Positions 38,105 through 49,122 of a DNA stretch of 64,000 nucleotides are shown piece after piece. How positions within the stretch are numbered: the first letter of the stretch is position 1; every line of letters starts with the position of its first letter. The translations under genes and the position numbers were made by a program. The stretch is from Leclercia sp. S52 (GTDB lineage: Bacteria > Pseudomonadota > Gammaproteobacteria > Enterobacterales > Enterobacteriaceae). The stretch covers positions 4,030,001 through 4,094,000 of the forward strand of contig NZ_CP152474.1 in the NCBI RefSeq assembly GCF_039727615.1, given 5' to 3'. Under the pieces are notes generated by a model that had not been told where the DNA came from, ran no database searches, and worked only from the letters and a program-made list of their open reading frames with translations.

Positions 38105-38111
38105 ATGGCAA
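37752..38111 (-). CDS. possible DUF2684/YqgD-like small membrane protein
   Basis: A 119-codon frame opposite the metK leader that overlaps the metK start by seven bases. It has one hydrophobic stretch ([20 protein letters not shown], then IYALTAL). E. coli yqgD lies in the same place and orientation. No convincing ribosome site; may be non-coding. Confidence 0.3.
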   Translation of the reverse strand: MPCFNLPKENLFSSNCRVGSPRQLFPPGLADDDTGSLSVNQYGWINIWTAILGHFFARFPAFFIYALTALKTRVEIFADGPGNAHIYILHFPRLVGIKRGARLIQKSTRRFFVSPLPAG

Positions 38112-39259
38112 AACACCTGTTTACGTCCGAGTCTGTATCAGAAGGACATCCTGATAAAATTGCTGACCAAATCTCCGATGCCGTACTGGATGCGATCCTT
38201 GAGCAGGATCCTAAAGCGCGCGTCGCCTGTGAGACCTATGTCAAAACCGGCATGGTAATGGTTGGCGGTGAAATCACCACCAGTGCATGGGTTGATATCG
38301 AAGAGATCACCCGTAACACCGTGCGTGAAATCGGCTATGTGCATTCTGATATGGGCTTTGATGCCAACTCGTGCGCCGTACTGAGCGCCATTGGCAAACA
38401 GTCCCCGGACATCAACCAGGGCGTTGACCGTGCCGATCCGCTGGAGCAGGGCGCGGGCGACCAGGGCCTGATGTTTGGTTATGCAACCAACGAAACCGAC
38501 GTGCTGATGCCAGCGCCAATCACCTATGCTCACCGTCTGGTGCAGCGTCAGGCTGAAGTGCGTAAAAACGGCACCCTGCCGTGGCTGCGTCCGGATGCGA
38601 AAAGCCAGGTCACGTTCCAGTACGACGACGGCAAAATTGTCGGCATCGACGCGGTAGTTCTGTCAACTCAGCACGCTGAAGATATCGACCAGAAATCCCT
38701 GCAGGAAGCGGTGATGGAAGAGATCATCAAGCCGGTTCTGCCGACCGAGTGGCTGAACGCCTCTACCAAATACTTCATCAACCCAACGGGCCGCTTTGTT
38801 ATCGGTGGGCCAATGGGCGACTGCGGTCTGACCGGTCGTAAGATCATCGTTGATACCTACGGCGGCATGGCGCGTCACGGTGGCGGTGCCTTCTCCGGTA
38901 AGGATCCGTCTAAAGTTGACCGTTCCGCAGCCTACGCAGCGCGTTATGTTGCCAAGAACATCGTTGCCGCCGGTCTGGCTGACCGCTGTGAGATCCAGGT
39001 CTCCTACGCCATCGGCGTAGCAGAACCGACCTCCATCATGGTTGAAACCTTTGGTACCGAAAAAGTGTCCTCTGAGCAGCTGACCCTGCTGGTGCGCGAG
39101 TTCTTCGATCTGCGTCCATACGGCCTGATCCAGATGCTGGATCTGCTGCACCCAATCTACAAAGAAACCGCTGCTTACGGTCACTTTGGTCGCGAACATT
39201 TCCCATGGGAAAAAACCGACAAAGCCGCCCAGCTGCGTGAAGCTGCCGGTCTGAAATAA
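38105..39259 (+). CDS. metK: S-adenosylmethionine synthase
   Basis: Makes S-adenosylmethionine from methionine and ATP. 384 aa, same length and nearly the same sequence as E. coli. Motifs: [17 protein letters not shown] at the N-terminus (ATP and metal), [12 protein letters not shown] (about 117-128), and [19 protein letters not shown] (about 258-276), the phosphate-binding loop. A strong terminator follows. Confidence 0.97.
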   Translation: MAKHLFTSESVSEGHPDKIADQISDAVLDAILEQDPKARVACETYVKTGMVMVGGEITTSAWVDIEEITRNTVREIGYVHSDMGFDANSCAVLSAIGKQSPDINQGVDRADPLEQGAGDQGLMFGYATNETDVLMPAPITYAHRLVQRQAEVRKNGTLPWLRPDAKSQVTFQYDDGKIVGIDAVVLSTQHAEDIDQKSLQEAVMEEIIKPVLPTEWLNASTKYFINPTGRFVIGGPMGDCGLTGRKIIVDTYGGMARHGGGAFSGKDPSKVDRSAAYAARYVAKNIVAAGLADRCEIQVSYAIGVAEPTSIMVETFGTEKVSSEQLTLLVREFFDLRPYGLIQMLDLLHPIYKETAAYGHFGREHFPWEKTDKAAQLREAAGLK

Positions 39260-39279
39260 TCGACTGACAGCGCTTCTGA

Positions 39280-39307
39280 AAGGCCAGCCCCGTGCTGGCC
39301 TTTTTTG
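39280..39307 (+). terminator. terminator of metK
   Basis: Stem AAGGCCAGC / GCTGGCCTT with loop CCCGT, followed by six T. Confidence 0.92.
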
Positions 39308-39330
39308 TTTTCTGCTGCATAACGCCCTCA

Positions 39331-39346
39331 GTGAAATCGCTTACAT
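39331..39346. promoter_or_regulatory. probable GalR/GalS operator
   Basis: GTGAAATCGCTTACAT fits the consensus GTGNAANCGNTTNCAC except at the last base. It lies about 125 bp before galP, which is under GalR/GalS control in E. coli. Confidence 0.6.
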
Positions 39347-39470
39347 CCAGATAAAATCAGCCCCCCTTTCGGATTACTCTCTTTGTCACACCCGCCCCTC
39401 TGACATACTTTTACTGTTTCCTAATCAAATCTTTACATTGATGAAACAGCTAAGCCAAATGGAGGGCAAA

Positions 39471-40868
39471 ATGCCTGACAATAAAAAACAGGGGCGGACG
39501 TCAAACAAGACGATGACCTTCTTCGTCTGCTTCCTCGCAGCACTGGCAGGATTACTTTTCGGTCTTGATATCGGCGTGATTGCCGGGGCCTTGCCCTTCA
39601 TCACGGATGAATTCCAGATCAGCTCCCACACCCAGGAGTGGGTGGTCAGCTCGATGATGTTCGGTGCGGCGGTCGGCGCGGTCGGCAGCGGCTGGCTCTC
39701 CTTCAAACTCGGGCGTAAAAAGAGCCTGATGATTGGTGCCATTCTGTTTGTCGCCGGTTCACTCTTTTCCGCTGCAGCCCCTAACGTGGAAGTGCTGATT
39801 GTCTCCCGCGTGCTGCTGGGCCTGGCGGTAGGCGTTGCTTCCTACACCGCCCCGCTTTACCTGTCGGAGATCGCCCCGGAGAAAATTCGCGGCAGCATGA
39901 TCTCCATGTATCAGCTGATGATCACCATCGGTATTCTCGGCGCCTATCTTTCTGACACCGCGTTCAGCTACAGCGGCGCATGGCGCTGGATGCTGGGGGT
40001 TATAATTATCCCGGCGATCCTGCTGCTCATCGGCGTCTTCTTCCTGCCTGACAGCCCGCGCTGGTTCGCGGCCAAACGGCGCTTTAACGATGCGGAGCGC
40101 GTGCTGCTGCGCCTGCGCGATACCAGTGCAGAAGCGAAACGCGAGCTGGAAGAGATCCGCGAAAGCCTGAAGGTCAAACAGAGCGGCTGGGCGCTGTTTA
40201 AAGAGAACAGCAACTTCCGCCGGGCGGTGTTCCTTGGCGTGCTGCTGCAGGTGATGCAGCAGTTCACCGGGATGAACGTCATCATGTATTACGCGCCAAA
40301 AATCTTTGAGCTGGCGGGTTACAGCAACACCACTGAACAGATGTGGGGCACGGTGATCGTCGGTCTGACCAACGTGCTGGCGACCTTTATCGCCATCGGC
40401 CTGGTGGATCGCTGGGGCCGTAAACCGACGCTGACGCTGGGCTTCCTGGTGATGGCCGTTGGCATGGGTGTGCTGGGTACGATGCTGCATGTGGGTATCG
40501 AGTCCACGACCATGCAGTACGTGGCCGTCGGGATGCTGCTGATGTTTATCGTTGGTTTTGCAATGAGCGCAGGTCCGCTGATCTGGGTGCTGTGTTCCGA
40601 GATCCAGCCGCTGAAAGGGCGCGATTTCGGCATCACCTGCTCCACCGCTACCAACTGGATCGCCAACATGATCGTCGGCGCAACCTTCCTGACCATGCTC
40701 GATACGTTCGGCAATGCCAACACCTTCTGGGTGTACGGCGGTCTGAACCTGCTGTTTATCGTGCTGACGCTGTGGCTGGTTCCTGAAACCAAACACGTGT
40801 CGCTGGAGCATATTGAACGTAACCTGATGAAAGGCCGTCCACTGCGCGAAATTGGCGCTCACGACTGA
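39471..40868 (+). CDS. galP: Galactose:proton symporter GalP
   Basis: MFS sugar porter of 465 aa from ATG 39471 ([11 protein letters not shown]), which follows GGAGGGC; the frame is open 11 codons further up without support. Twelve helices, with the sugar-porter signatures [15 protein letters not shown]-like [25 protein letters not shown] and the end [14 protein letters not shown]. Position after metK is as in E. coli. Confidence 0.96.
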   Translation: MPDNKKQGRTSNKTMTFFVCFLAALAGLLFGLDIGVIAGALPFITDEFQISSHTQEWVVSSMMFGAAVGAVGSGWLSFKLGRKKSLMIGAILFVAGSLFSAAAPNVEVLIVSRVLLGLAVGVASYTAPLYLSEIAPEKIRGSMISMYQLMITIGILGAYLSDTAFSYSGAWRWMLGVIIIPAILLLIGVFFLPDSPRWFAAKRRFNDAERVLLRLRDTSAEAKRELEEIRESLKVKQSGWALFKENSNFRRAVFLGVLLQVMQQFTGMNVIMYYAPKIFELAGYSNTTEQMWGTVIVGLTNVLATFIAIGLVDRWGRKPTLTLGFLVMAVGMGVLGTMLHVGIESTTMQYVAVGMLLMFIVGFAMSAGPLIWVLCSEIQPLKGRDFGITCSTATNWIANMIVGATFLTMLDTFGNANTFWVYGGLNLLFIVLTLWLVPETKHVSLEHIERNLMKGRPLREIGAHD

Positions 40869-40874
40869 TCCTTT

Positions 40875-40902
40875 CGGCTTCCTCCCGTCCGGGAGGAAGC
40901 CG
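40875..40902 (+). terminator. hairpin after galP
   Basis: Perfect 12-bp stem CGGCTTCCTCCC / GGGAGGAAGCCG with a four-base loop six bases past the stop. The T tract is poor, so termination strength is uncertain. Confidence 0.6.
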
Positions 40903-40940
40903 CTTGCACCGCCCCGCTACAGGCTCTATGCTCTGCCGTT

Positions 40941-41438
40941 ATGAAAACACCCCGTCTCCCCATTGCGCTTCAGCAAGCCGCCATGCGCAGCCTGCGTGAC
41001 AACCTGGCGCAGGCCAATCTGAAGCTCGCCCGGAACTACCCTGAACCCAAACTGGTCTGGCAGCAGCGCGGCACCGCAGCAGGCACCGCCTGGCTGGATG
41101 CCTATGAAATCCGCCTCAATCCAGTATTGATGCTGGAAAACCAGCAGGCTTTTATCGATGAAGTGATCCCGCACGAGCTGGCGCATCTGCTGGTATGGAA
41201 GCACTTTGGCCGCGTGTCACCCCACGGCAAAGAGTGGAAATGGATGATGGAAGCAGTGCTGGGCGTTCCGGCGCGTCGAACACACCAGTTCGAGCTTGAT
41301 TCGGTACGGCGCAATACATTCCCCTACCGCTGTCAGTGCCAGCAGCACCAGCTCACCGTGCGTCGCCATAACCGGGTGGTGCGCGGCGAAGCCACCTACC
41401 GCTGCGTGAAGTGCGGCGAACCCCTTATTGCGGAGTAA
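40941..41438 (+). CDS. sprT: SprT family metalloprotease-like protein
   Basis: 165 aa as in E. coli. Zinc motif HELAH at about residues 78-82 ([14 protein letters not shown]) and a C-terminal zinc ribbon with [10 protein letters not shown] and [10 protein letters not shown]. The SprT-like domain is shared with the DNA-protein crosslink protease Spartan, but the bacterial role is not settled. Confidence 0.93.
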   Translation: MKTPRLPIALQQAAMRSLRDNLAQANLKLARNYPEPKLVWQQRGTAAGTAWLDAYEIRLNPVLMLENQQAFIDEVIPHELAHLLVWKHFGRVSPHGKEWKWMMEAVLGVPARRTHQFELDSVRRNTFPYRCQCQQHQLTVRRHNRVVRGEATYRCVKCGEPLIAE

Positions 41439-41532
41439 GCGGCAGAATCATCAGGAACATTCATGATCTGCCTGATTGCATACAGGAACAACTTTCGTTA
41501 CGTTGCGGGCTCGTTTTGACACGGAGTTCACG

Positions 41533-42240
41533 ATGTCCCGTAATTTTTCTCTCGCGGTCGCCTTTCTGACGACGGCGTTCTCAGGCCATGCGCTGGCCGA
41601 AGGTATTAACAGTTTCTCTCAGGCAAAAGCCGCAGGCGTGAAGGTCAACGCTGACGTCGCGGGCGATTTTTACTGTGGCTGCAAAATTAACTGGCAGGGC
41701 AAAAAAGGGGTCGTGGATCTGGCCTCCTGCGGCTACAAAGTGCGTAAAAATGAGAACCGCGCCAGCCGTATCGAATGGGAACATGTGGTGCCAGCCTGGC
41801 AGTTTGGCCACCAGCGTCAGTGCTGGCAGGATGGCGGGCGTAAAAACTGCGCCAAAGACCCGGTCTATCGCCAGATAGAGAGCGATATGCATAACCTGCA
41901 GCCCGCCGTGGGCGAGGTGAACGGCGATCGCGGCAACTTTATGTACAGCCAGTGGAACGGCGGCGAAGGGCAGTACGGTCAGTGCGCCATGAAGGTCGAC
42001 TTCAAAGAGAAGCTTGCCGAGCCACCCGCCCGCGCCCGCGGCAGCATTGCCCGCACCTACTTCTATATGCGCGACCGCTATGACCTCAACCTCTCCCGCC
42101 AGCAAACCCAGCTCTTTAACGCATGGGATAAACTCTATCCGGTGACGGCCTGGGAGTGCCAGCGCGACGAGCGCATTGCCAAAGTGCAGGGGAATCACAA
42201 CCCGTACGTCCAGCGCGCTTGCCAGGCGCAAAAGAGCTAA
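41533..42240 (+). CDS. endA: DNA-specific endonuclease I, periplasmic
   Basis: Starting at 41533 ([16 protein letters not shown]) it is 235 aa, the E. coli length, with a signal peptide cleaved near GHALA-EG. The active-site His is in [11 protein letters not shown] and the metal site in [11 protein letters not shown]. It cuts double-stranded DNA in the periplasm. The 19-codon upstream extension of the frame is not conserved. Confidence 0.95.
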   Translation: MSRNFSLAVAFLTTAFSGHALAEGINSFSQAKAAGVKVNADVAGDFYCGCKINWQGKKGVVDLASCGYKVRKNENRASRIEWEHVVPAWQFGHQRQCWQDGGRKNCAKDPVYRQIESDMHNLQPAVGEVNGDRGNFMYSQWNGGEGQYGQCAMKVDFKEKLAEPPARARGSIARTYFYMRDRYDLNLSRQQTQLFNAWDKLYPVTAWECQRDERIAKVQGNHNPYVQRACQAQKS

Positions 42241-42270
42241 CCTACACTAGCGGCAATTGTTTATTTACAT

Positions 42271-42311
42271 ATGCCCCTCACCCTAACCCTCTCCTCACAG
42301 GGGAGAGGGGA
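42271..42311. repeat. dispersed CCCTCACCC-CTCTCC hairpin repeat
   Basis: ATGCCCCTCACCCTAACCCT followed by CTCCTCACAGGGGAGAGGGG. Same family as the copies at 35285 and 50644. Located between endA and rsmE. Confidence 0.75.
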
Positions 42312-42353
42312 CAGAATGTGCCGGGGACTCAGCTCTTGATGGACTTCTTAACT

Positions 42354-43085
42354 ATGCGTGTTCCTCGTATTTATCATCCTGAATTGATCGCCGCTGGCAG
42401 TGAAATTGCCCTGTCTGAAGAGGCCGCCAACCACGTTGGCCGCGTGCTGCGTATGGGCGCAGGCCAGTCAATTCAGCTGTTTGATGGTTCAAACCAGGTG
42501 TTTGACGCAGAAATTACCCGCGCCGATAAAAAAAGCGTGCAGGTTAATATTTTGAGTAGCGAAATCGACGATCGTGAATCGCCGCTGCATATCCATTTAG
42601 GCCAGGTGATGTCGCGCGGCGAAAAAATGGAATTCACTATCCAGAAATCGATCGAACTGGGTGTAAGCCTCATTACGCCACTTTTTTCTGAGCGCTGCGG
42701 CGTTAAACTGGATGCCGAACGTCTGAATAAGAAGCTCCAGCAGTGGCAAAAAATCGCTATTGCCGCCTGTGAACAGTGTGGCCGCAATCGCGTCCCGGAG
42801 ATCCGCCCGGCAATGGATCTTGAAGCCTGGTGTGCGGAAGAGGAACAGGGTCTGAAGCTCAACCTGCATCCCCGCGCCAGCGCCAGTATTAACACCCTGC
42901 CGCTGCCGGTTGAACGCGTGCGGCTGCTGATTGGCCCGGAAGGGGGTCTGTCGGCAGAGGAGATCGCCATGACCGCACGCTACCAGTTTACTGATATTCT
43001 GTTGGGACCCCGCGTTCTGCGTACTGAGACCACCGCGCTAACCGCCATCACTGCCCTGCAGGTGCGTTTTGGCGATTTAGGTTGA
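42354..43085 (+). CDS. rsmE: 16S rRNA m3U1498 methyltransferase
   Basis: SPOUT-class methyltransferase of 243 aa from ATG 42354 ([11 protein letters not shown]). N-terminal PUA-like domain, then the knotted SAM-binding region with [13 protein letters not shown] (about 196-208) and [13 protein letters not shown] (about 221-233). The frame extends upstream through the repeat but without conservation. It precedes gshB by 19 bases. Confidence 0.95.
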   Translation: MRVPRIYHPELIAAGSEIALSEEAANHVGRVLRMGAGQSIQLFDGSNQVFDAEITRADKKSVQVNILSSEIDDRESPLHIHLGQVMSRGEKMEFTIQKSIELGVSLITPLFSERCGVKLDAERLNKKLQQWQKIAIAACEQCGRNRVPEIRPAMDLEAWCAEEEQGLKLNLHPRASASINTLPLPVERVRLLIGPEGGLSAEEIAMTARYQFTDILLGPRVLRTETTALTAITALQVRFGDLG

Positions 43086-43104
43086 AGCATTAACGGAGAA
43101 GACA

Positions 43105-44052
43105 ATGATCAAGCTCGGCATCGTGATGGATCCCATCACAAGCATCAATATCAAGAAAGATTCCAGCTTCGCTATGCTGCTGGAAGCGCAACGTCGCGGC
43201 TATCAGCTCCACTATATGGAGATGAGCGACCTGTACCTGATTAACGGCGAAGCCCGTGCGCGCACCCGCATCGTCAACGTCGAGCAGAATTACGATAAAT
43301 GGTATGAATTCGGTTCCGAGCAGGATCTGCCCCTGGCCGAACTCGACGTCATCCTGATGCGTAAAGATCCGCCGTTCGACACCGAATACATTTACTGCAC
43401 CTATATTCTTGAGCGCGCAGAAGAGAAAGGGACGCTGATCGTCAACAAACCGCAGAGCCTGCGCGACTGTAACGAGAAGCTCTACACCGCCTGGTTCTCC
43501 GACCTGACGCCAGAGACGCTGGTGACGCGCAGCAAAGCGCAGCTGAAAGCCTTCTGGCAGAAACACGGCGATATCATCCTGAAGCCGCTGGACGGCATGG
43601 GCGGCGCGTCTATCTTCCGCGTTAAAGAGGGCGACCCGAACCTTGGCGTGATCGCCGAAACGCTGACCGAGCATGGCTCCCGCTACTGCATGGCGCAGAA
43701 CTATATCCCGGCGATTGTCGACGGCGACAAGCGCGTGCTGGTGGTGGACGGTGAGCCGGTGCCGTACTGCCTGGCGCGTATTCCGCAGGGCGGCGAAACC
43801 CGCGGTAACCTGGCGGCCGGTGGCCGTGGCGAACCGCGTCCGCTGACCGAAAGCGACTGGGAAATTGCCCGCCGCGTCGGCCCGATGTTAAAAGCCAAAG
43901 GGCTGATCTTTGTTGGCCTCGATATCATTGGCGATCGCCTGACGGAAGTGAACGTCACCAGCCCGACCTGTATTCGCGAAATCGAAGCCGCGTTCCCGGT
44001 CTCCATTACCGGCATGCTGATGGATGCGATCGAAAAACGTCTGAAGCAGTAA
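43105..44052 (+). CDS. gshB: Glutathione synthetase
   Basis: ATP-grasp ligase adding glycine to gamma-glutamylcysteine. 315 aa (E. coli 316). Visible: [20 protein letters not shown] at the N-terminus, the ATP loop [16 protein letters not shown] (about 157-172), and the metal ligands in [17 protein letters not shown] (about 272-288). Confidence 0.96.
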   Translation: MIKLGIVMDPITSINIKKDSSFAMLLEAQRRGYQLHYMEMSDLYLINGEARARTRIVNVEQNYDKWYEFGSEQDLPLAELDVILMRKDPPFDTEYIYCTYILERAEEKGTLIVNKPQSLRDCNEKLYTAWFSDLTPETLVTRSKAQLKAFWQKHGDIILKPLDGMGGASIFRVKEGDPNLGVIAETLTEHGSRYCMAQNYIPAIVDGDKRVLVVDGEPVPYCLARIPQGGETRGNLAAGGRGEPRPLTESDWEIARRVGPMLKAKGLIFVGLDIIGDRLTEVNVTSPTCIREIEAAFPVSITGMLMDAIEKRLKQ

Positions 44053-44143
44053 TAACCCAGCCAATACTGTTAGTGACAGCATTCAGGTTTGTCCGCATAC
44101 TGGGTGCTGTCGCTTTTTAAACCAGGAAACAGAACCTCTGACA

Positions 44144-44704
44144 ATGAATTTACAGCATCACTTTCTGATTGCCATGCCTGCTCTCCAGGATCCGATTTTC
44201 CGTCGTGCGGTCGTTTACATCTGCGAGTACAGCGAAGATGGCGCGATGGGGATTATCATCAATAAACCGCTGGAAAATCTGTCTGTTGAAGGCATTCTGG
44301 ACAAATTAAAAATTTCCCAGGACGAACGTGTTCCTGAAATTCGTCTCGATAAACCGGTGATGCTGGGCGGCCCGCTGGCCGAAGATCGCGGCTTTATTCT
44401 GCACACGCCGCCAGGCTTTTCCTCCAGTATCCGTATCTCCGATAACACCGTGATCACCACCTCCCGCGACGTGCTGGAAACCCTGGGCACAGAAAAGCAG
44501 CCTGCCGATGTGCTGGTGGCGCTTGGCTATTCCTCATGGGAAAAAGGCCAGCTTGAGCAGGAGATCCTGGATAACGCCTGGCTGACGGCCCCGGCAGATT
44601 TAAACATCCTGTTTAAAACCCCTATCGCCGATCGCTGGCGTGATGCAGCAAAGCTGATTGGCATTGATATCCAGACCATGCCTGGCGTAGCGGGGCACGC
44701 CTGA
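44144..44704 (+). CDS. yqgE: UPF0301 (AlgH) family protein YqgE
   Basis: 186 aa (E. coli 187). [20 protein letters not shown] at the N-terminus and [13 protein letters not shown] (about 76-88) are family hallmarks. Function unknown. Its stop overlaps the yqgF start by one base (TGATG). Confidence 0.93.
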   Translation: MNLQHHFLIAMPALQDPIFRRAVVYICEYSEDGAMGIIINKPLENLSVEGILDKLKISQDERVPEIRLDKPVMLGGPLAEDRGFILHTPPGFSSSIRISDNTVITTSRDVLETLGTEKQPADVLVALGYSSWEKGQLEQEILDNAWLTAPADLNILFKTPIADRWRDAAKLIGIDIQTMPGVAGHA

Positions 44705-45120
44705 TGAGCGGCACGCTTCTGGCGTTTGATTTCGGCACCAAAAGTATCGGCGTGGCGATCGGCCAGCGCATCACCGGCACCGCCCGCCCGCTGACGGCGC
44801 TGAAAGCGCAAAACGGCACACCGGACTGGAACCTGATTGAGCGACTGCTGAAAGAGTGGCAGCCGGATGAGGTCATTGTCGGTCTGCCGCTGAATATGGA
44901 TGGCACTGAACAGCCATTGACTGCCCGCGCGCGTAACTTTGCCAATAAAATTCATGGCCGTTTTGGCGTGGCGATCAAGCTGCACGATGAACGACTGAGC
45001 ACCGTAGAAGCCCGCGCCGGTCTGTTTGAGCACGGCGGTTTCCGCGCGCTCAATAAAGGCAGCGTCGATTCCGCCTCGGCGGTGATTATCCTCGAAAGCT
45101 TCTTCGAGCAGGGTTACTGA
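44704..45120 (+). CDS. yqgF: Pre-16S rRNA nuclease YqgF (RuvX)
   Basis: RNase H-fold nuclease, 138 aa, that finishes the 16S rRNA 5' end. First acidic residue in [16 protein letters not shown] (Asp about 9), the Glu/Asp pair further on in [11 protein letters not shown] and [12 protein letters not shown]. Overlaps yqgE by one base. Confidence 0.95.
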   Translation: MSGTLLAFDFGTKSIGVAIGQRITGTARPLTALKAQNGTPDWNLIERLLKEWQPDEVIVGLPLNMDGTEQPLTARARNFANKIHGRFGVAIKLHDERLSTVEARAGLFEHGGFRALNKGSVDSASAVIILESFFEQGY

Positions 45121-45158
45121 TCCCCTACCCTTTGCCCGGCTGCCCGGGCAAATGCCCC

Positions 45159-45848
45159 TTACTCTTCCAGCAGCGTGGCGTTAAGCGCCGTCAGTTCAGC
45201 CAGACGCGTGCGGACATGCTCGTCGTCAACATTCCACATCCCGGCAAAGGCCAGCGCGGCATGATGCACGCCCACGGGTATGGCCATCGACACTTCGCCG
45301 TCGTCATGGTGCCAGACTACATGCCCCTGCTGGCGCTGCTGCGCCACGTGCGGGGCAAGGTTTTTCCACTGCTCGGGCGTGAAGCGCGGCATCAATGCCT
45401 CGTCCGTCTCACTCGCCAGCAGCGACATGCCAATCACCGATTGCCAGGCAGGCAGCATATGAAAGCCAGCCAGCGCCTGGCTGGCCTGGCTGCCAGGCAC
45501 GGCGTGCCAGATATAGATCACCTGATCCTCCCACAGCACACCCAGCGCCACCACGATATCGCGTGGCGCATCGCGCTCCAGCCGGGGCAAGGCGCGGGAG
45601 AACAGCTCTGAGCCGCGGATTGACTGGGCCGCCAGCGCATGGATGCCAGGGCCCGGCAGGTAGCGACGGTGATCGTCCTGCATGGTCAGGCCAATGGAGG
45701 CCATGGTCATCAGCAAACGGTTAACACGGGTGGTGTTGATCCCCATCAGCCGCGCCAGTTCACGGCAGCCGATGGCGCGGCCGCTGGAAACCAGATATTG
45801 CAGACAGCGAATGCCGTCGATAAGACTTTGGTTCGGTTGTGATGACAT
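45159..45848 (-). CDS. IclR-type transcriptional regulator
   Basis: 229 aa from ATG 45848 (MSSQPNQSLIDGIR). A TTG at 45869 would add seven residues. Helix-turn-helix region IGCRELARLMGINTTRVNRL (about 25-44), followed by a shortened IclR-like effector domain. E. coli K-12 has no gene at this place between yqgF and yggR. Targets are not obvious: both neighbours are housekeeping genes, and it faces yqgF convergently. Confidence 0.8.
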   Translation of the reverse strand: MSSQPNQSLIDGIRCLQYLVSSGRAIGCRELARLMGINTTRVNRLLMTMASIGLTMQDDHRRYLPGPGIHALAAQSIRGSELFSRALPRLERDAPRDIVVALGVLWEDQVIYIWHAVPGSQASQALAGFHMLPAWQSVIGMSLLASETDEALMPRFTPEQWKNLAPHVAQQRQQGHVVWHHDDGEVSMAIPVGVHHAALAFAGMWNVDDEHVRTRLAELTALNATLLEE

Positions 45849-45947
45849 AGCCGCTTTCAAGGTGTGCAATTAGTGGCTCGATTTTACCGCCCGTGCAAAA
45901 GGATACAAGGCTGTGAAAATCATTCTCTGCCGGAAACTGAACGCGCA

Positions 45948-46925
45948 TTACAGCCGCCCCTGCGCCCTGCGCTCAGCCCGGCTCTGATCGAAGTTTAGCA
46001 TTCCCGCCTGCAGGCCGGTCTGGATCACCCCGGGCAGTTGAAAGGTTTTGCCTTCACGGATCAAATTGGCCGCCGCAGGGGTATTAACCAGCAGCTCAAA
46101 CAGCGCGACGCGTCCCTGCTGGTTATCCCTTTCGAGCTTTTGCGCCAGCACCGCGCGCAGGCTGCCGGCCAGCTGCTTACGTACCGGCTCTTTCTCCTCG
46201 GCCGGGAAGGCATCCACCAGCCGCTCTATCGCCTGGGCGGCACCCCGGGTATGCAGGGTCGCCAGCACCAGATGTCCGGTCTCTGCGGCGGTGAGCGCCA
46301 GGCGGATCGTTTCGCTGTCGCGCAGCTCGCCTAACAGAAGCACGTCGGGATCTTCACGCAGCGCCGCCCGCAGCGCATCGGCAAAAGAGGGACAATGCAG
46401 GCCAATCTCCCGCTGCTGCACCAGACAACGCTTGCTCTGATGGATAAACTCAACCGGATCTTCCAGGGTCAGAATATGCCCGTCGCTGTGGTGATTGAGA
46501 AAGTCGACCATCGCCGCCAGGGTGGTGGACTTGCCGCTGCCGGTGGCCCCGGTCACCAGGATCAGGCCGTTATCGCTGGTCAGCAGCTCGGGGATCGCCC
46601 GCGGCGTGCCCAGGGTGCGCAGCTGCGGGCACCGTTCCGGCAGCAGCCGGAGCGCCAGCGAGCACCCTTGCGTATGGGCGAAGGCGCTGCCCCGCAGCCG
46701 GAGTGCCTCCAGGCTGACGGCAAAATCCACCTGCCCCTGGGCGCACCATGCTCCCTGCTGTTCGTCGCTGAGCCAGCTTTTGAGCAGCTTCACCACATCC
46801 GGCCCGGGAAACGGGGCGAATTCTATCTTCCCTCGTCGCCGCCAGCGCGGTGGTGCGTTACTGCACAGGTGTAGATCCGACACGTTATGCTTTACACTAA
46901 GGGCCACAATTTCTTCCATATCCAT
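45948..46925 (-). CDS. yggR: PilT-like secretion/retraction ATPase YggR
   Basis: 325 aa (E. coli 326). Walker A GATGSGKSTTLA (about 125-136), the Asp box TLEDPVEF, Walker B VLLLGELRD and the His box GHLVLATLHTRGA, all in PilT order. In enterobacteria without type IV retraction pili its role is unclear. Divergent from yggS. Confidence 0.93.
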   Translation of the reverse strand: MDMEEIVALSVKHNVSDLHLCSNAPPRWRRRGKIEFAPFPGPDVVKLLKSWLSDEQQGAWCAQGQVDFAVSLEALRLRGSAFAHTQGCSLALRLLPERCPQLRTLGTPRAIPELLTSDNGLILVTGATGSGKSTTLAAMVDFLNHHSDGHILTLEDPVEFIHQSKRCLVQQREIGLHCPSFADALRAALREDPDVLLLGELRDSETIRLALTAAETGHLVLATLHTRGAAQAIERLVDAFPAEEKEPVRKQLAGSLRAVLAQKLERDNQQGRVALFELLVNTPAAANLIREGKTFQLPGVIQTGLQAGMLNFDQSRAERRAQGRL

Positions 46926-46942
46926 TTAATGATCCTCGGAAA

Positions 46943-47644
46943 ATGAACGACATTGCGCATAACCTGGCACAGGTCAGGGACAAAATCTCAGCCGCAGCAA
47001 CGCGTTGCGGCCGTGCTTCAGAAGAAATTACATTGCTTGCAGTCAGCAAAACCAAGCCTGCGAGTGCCATCGCAGAAGCGATTGCTGCAGGCCAGCGCAT
47101 GTTCGGTGAAAACTACGTGCAGGAAGGGGTGGAAAAAATCCGCCACTTCCAGGAACAAGGCACCGCGGATCTGCAGTGGCACTTTATCGGGCCATTACAG
47201 TCGAACAAAAGCCGGCTGGTAGCGGAGCATTTCGACTGGTGTCATACCGTCGATCGTCTGCGCATCGCCAGCCGTCTGAGCGAGCAGCGTCCGGCAGAGA
47301 TGCCGCCGCTTAACGTGCTGATTCAAATCAATATCAGCGACGAAAACAGCAAGTCAGGTATTGCTCTGGAGGAACTGGATCAGCTGGCGGATCAGGTGGC
47401 GGCGCTGCCTGGCCTCAGGCTTCGCGGGTTAATGGCGATCCCGGCCCCGGAGTCAGATTACGACAGGCAGTTTGCGGTTGCGCGGCAAATGGCTGTAGCA
47501 TTTGAGGCGCTTAAAACACGCTTCCCAACGGTCGACACGCTTTCACTGGGCATGACGGACGATATGGCTGCCGCGATTGCGGCTGGCAGCACCATGGTGC
47601 GCATCGGCACAGCAATTTTCGGTGCGCGCGATTACACCCAATAA
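46943..47644 (+). CDS. yggS: PLP homeostasis protein YggS
   Basis: 233 aa, alanine-racemase N-terminal barrel without the second domain. PLP lysine in LAVSKTKPASAI (about residue 36), and SLGMTDDMAAAI near 195 forms the phosphate site. It binds pyridoxal phosphate and affects amino acid pools in E. coli. First gene of yggS-yggT-yggU-rdgB-hemW. Confidence 0.95.
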   Translation: MNDIAHNLAQVRDKISAAATRCGRASEEITLLAVSKTKPASAIAEAIAAGQRMFGENYVQEGVEKIRHFQEQGTADLQWHFIGPLQSNKSRLVAEHFDWCHTVDRLRIASRLSEQRPAEMPPLNVLIQINISDENSKSGIALEELDQLADQVAALPGLRLRGLMAIPAPESDYDRQFAVARQMAVAFEALKTRFPTVDTLSLGMTDDMAAAIAAGSTMVRIGTAIFGARDYTQ

Positions 47645-47665
47645 TAAGGAAACCTGAGGAACGCC

Positions 47666-48232
47666 ATGAAGACGTTGACCTTCCTGCTCTCAACGGTCAT
47701 TGAACTGTATACGATGGTGCTTTTGTTACGCGTCTGGATGCAGTGGGCCCGTTGTGATTTTTACAACCCCTTCTCACAGTTTGTCGTCAAAGTGACGCAG
47801 CCAATCATCGGGCCGCTGCGCCGGGTGATCCCGCCGATGGGGCCGATTGATAGCGCCTCTCTGCTGGTGGCGCTGATCCTCTGCGTGGTGAAAGCGATCG
47901 TGCTGTTTATGGTCATCACCTTCCAGCCGATCATCTGGATCGCGGCGGTGTTAATCCTGATAAAAACGATCGGCCTGCTGATCTTCTGGGTACTGCTGCT
48001 GATGGCGATCATGAGCTGGGTGAGCCAGGGCCGCAGCCCGGTGGAGTACTCCCTGATTCAGCTTGCCGACCCACTGCTGCGTCCGATTCGTAATCTGCTG
48101 CCAGCCATGGGCGGGATCGACTTCTCCCCGATGATCCTCGTGCTGCTGCTGTACGTGATCAATATGGGTATCGCTGAACTGCTGCAATCCACGGGCAACA
48201 TCCTGCTGCCGGGGCTGTGGATGGCGCTATGA
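47666..48232 (+). CDS. yggT: YGGT family inner-membrane protein
   Basis: 188 aa with two YGGT repeats, each a hydrophobic pair: [20 protein letters not shown]... with [15 protein letters not shown], and [18 protein letters not shown] with [15 protein letters not shown]. The repeat of xxxPxMGxID marks an internal duplication. It overlaps yggU by ATGA. Confidence 0.94.
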   Translation: MKTLTFLLSTVIELYTMVLLLRVWMQWARCDFYNPFSQFVVKVTQPIIGPLRRVIPPMGPIDSASLLVALILCVVKAIVLFMVITFQPIIWIAAVLILIKTIGLLIFWVLLLMAIMSWVSQGRSPVEYSLIQLADPLLRPIRNLLPAMGGIDFSPMILVLLLYVINMGIAELLQSTGNILLPGLWMAL

Positions 48233-48525
48233 GTGCTGTCAGCACCTGCGCCGACGGGCTGGTTTTACGGCTGTATATTCAGCCGAAAGCCAGCCGCGAT
48301 TCGATTATCGGGCTGCATGGCGACGAAGTAAAAGTCGCCATCACCGCCCCTCCTGTGGATGGCCAGGCGAATGCCCATCTGGTGAAGTATCTGGCAAAAC
48401 AGTTCCGCGTCGCGAAAAGCCAGGTGCTGATCGAGAAAGGTGAACTGGGACGTCACAAGCAGGTCAAAATTCTTAATCCGCAACAAATCCCGACGGAAGT
48501 CGCGGCACTGATACAACAGGATTAA
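48229..48525 (+). CDS. yggU: DUF167 family protein YggU
   Basis: 98 aa from ATG 48229 within the yggT stop. [17 protein letters not shown] and [20 protein letters not shown] are the conserved DUF167 core. Unknown function. The next gene, rdgB, starts three bases after the stop. Confidence 0.93.
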   Translation: MSAVSTCADGLVLRLYIQPKASRDSIIGLHGDEVKVAITAPPVDGQANAHLVKYLAKQFRVAKSQVLIEKGELGRHKQVKILNPQQIPTEVAALIQQD

Positions 48526-48528
48526 CAC

Positions 48529-49122
48529 ATGCAAAAAGTTGTTCTCGCTACCGGTAACGCCGGTAAAGTGCGCGAGCTGGCCTCGCTGTTAAATGATTTC
48601 GGTCTGGATGTGGTCGCGCAGACCGAGCTGGGCGTGGACTCTGCCGAAGAGACCGGCCTGACCTTTATCGAAAATGCCATTCTGAAGGCGCGCCATGCCG
48701 CGCAGGTCACCGGTCTGCCAGCTATTGCTGACGACTCCGGTCTGGCGGTGGACGTGCTGGGCGGCGCGCCGGGGATTTACTCCGCCCGCTATTCCGGCGT
48801 CGATGCCAGCGACCAGCAGAACCTCGAAAAGCTGCTGGAAGCGCTTAAGGACGTACCGGATGAGCAGCGCCAGGCGCAGTTCCACTGCGTGCTGGTCTAT
48901 ATGCGCCATGCCGAAGATCCTACGCCGATTGTCTGCCACGGCAGCTGGCCGGGCGTCATCGCTCGCGAGTCGGCAGGCAACGGCGGCTTTGGCTACGATC
49001 CGATTTTCTTTGTCCCGACCGAGGGCAAAACCGCCGCGGAACTCACCCGCGAAGAAAAAAGCGCGATTTCCCATCGTGGGCGCGCACTGAAACTGTTACT
49101 GGAAGCGTTACGTAATGGCTAA
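48529..49122 (+). CDS. rdgB: dITP/XTP pyrophosphatase
   Basis: House-cleaning nucleotide pyrophosphatase, 197 aa. [17 protein letters not shown] at the N-terminus, the metal site [20 protein letters not shown] (about 69-88), and [10 protein letters not shown] (about 151-160) are diagnostic. The 3' end overlaps hemW by eight bases. Confidence 0.96.
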   Translation: MQKVVLATGNAGKVRELASLLNDFGLDVVAQTELGVDSAEETGLTFIENAILKARHAAQVTGLPAIADDSGLAVDVLGGAPGIYSARYSGVDASDQQNLEKLLEALKDVPDEQRQAQFHCVLVYMRHAEDPTPIVCHGSWPGVIARESAGNGGFGYDPIFFVPTEGKTAAELTREEKSAISHRGRALKLLLEALRNG

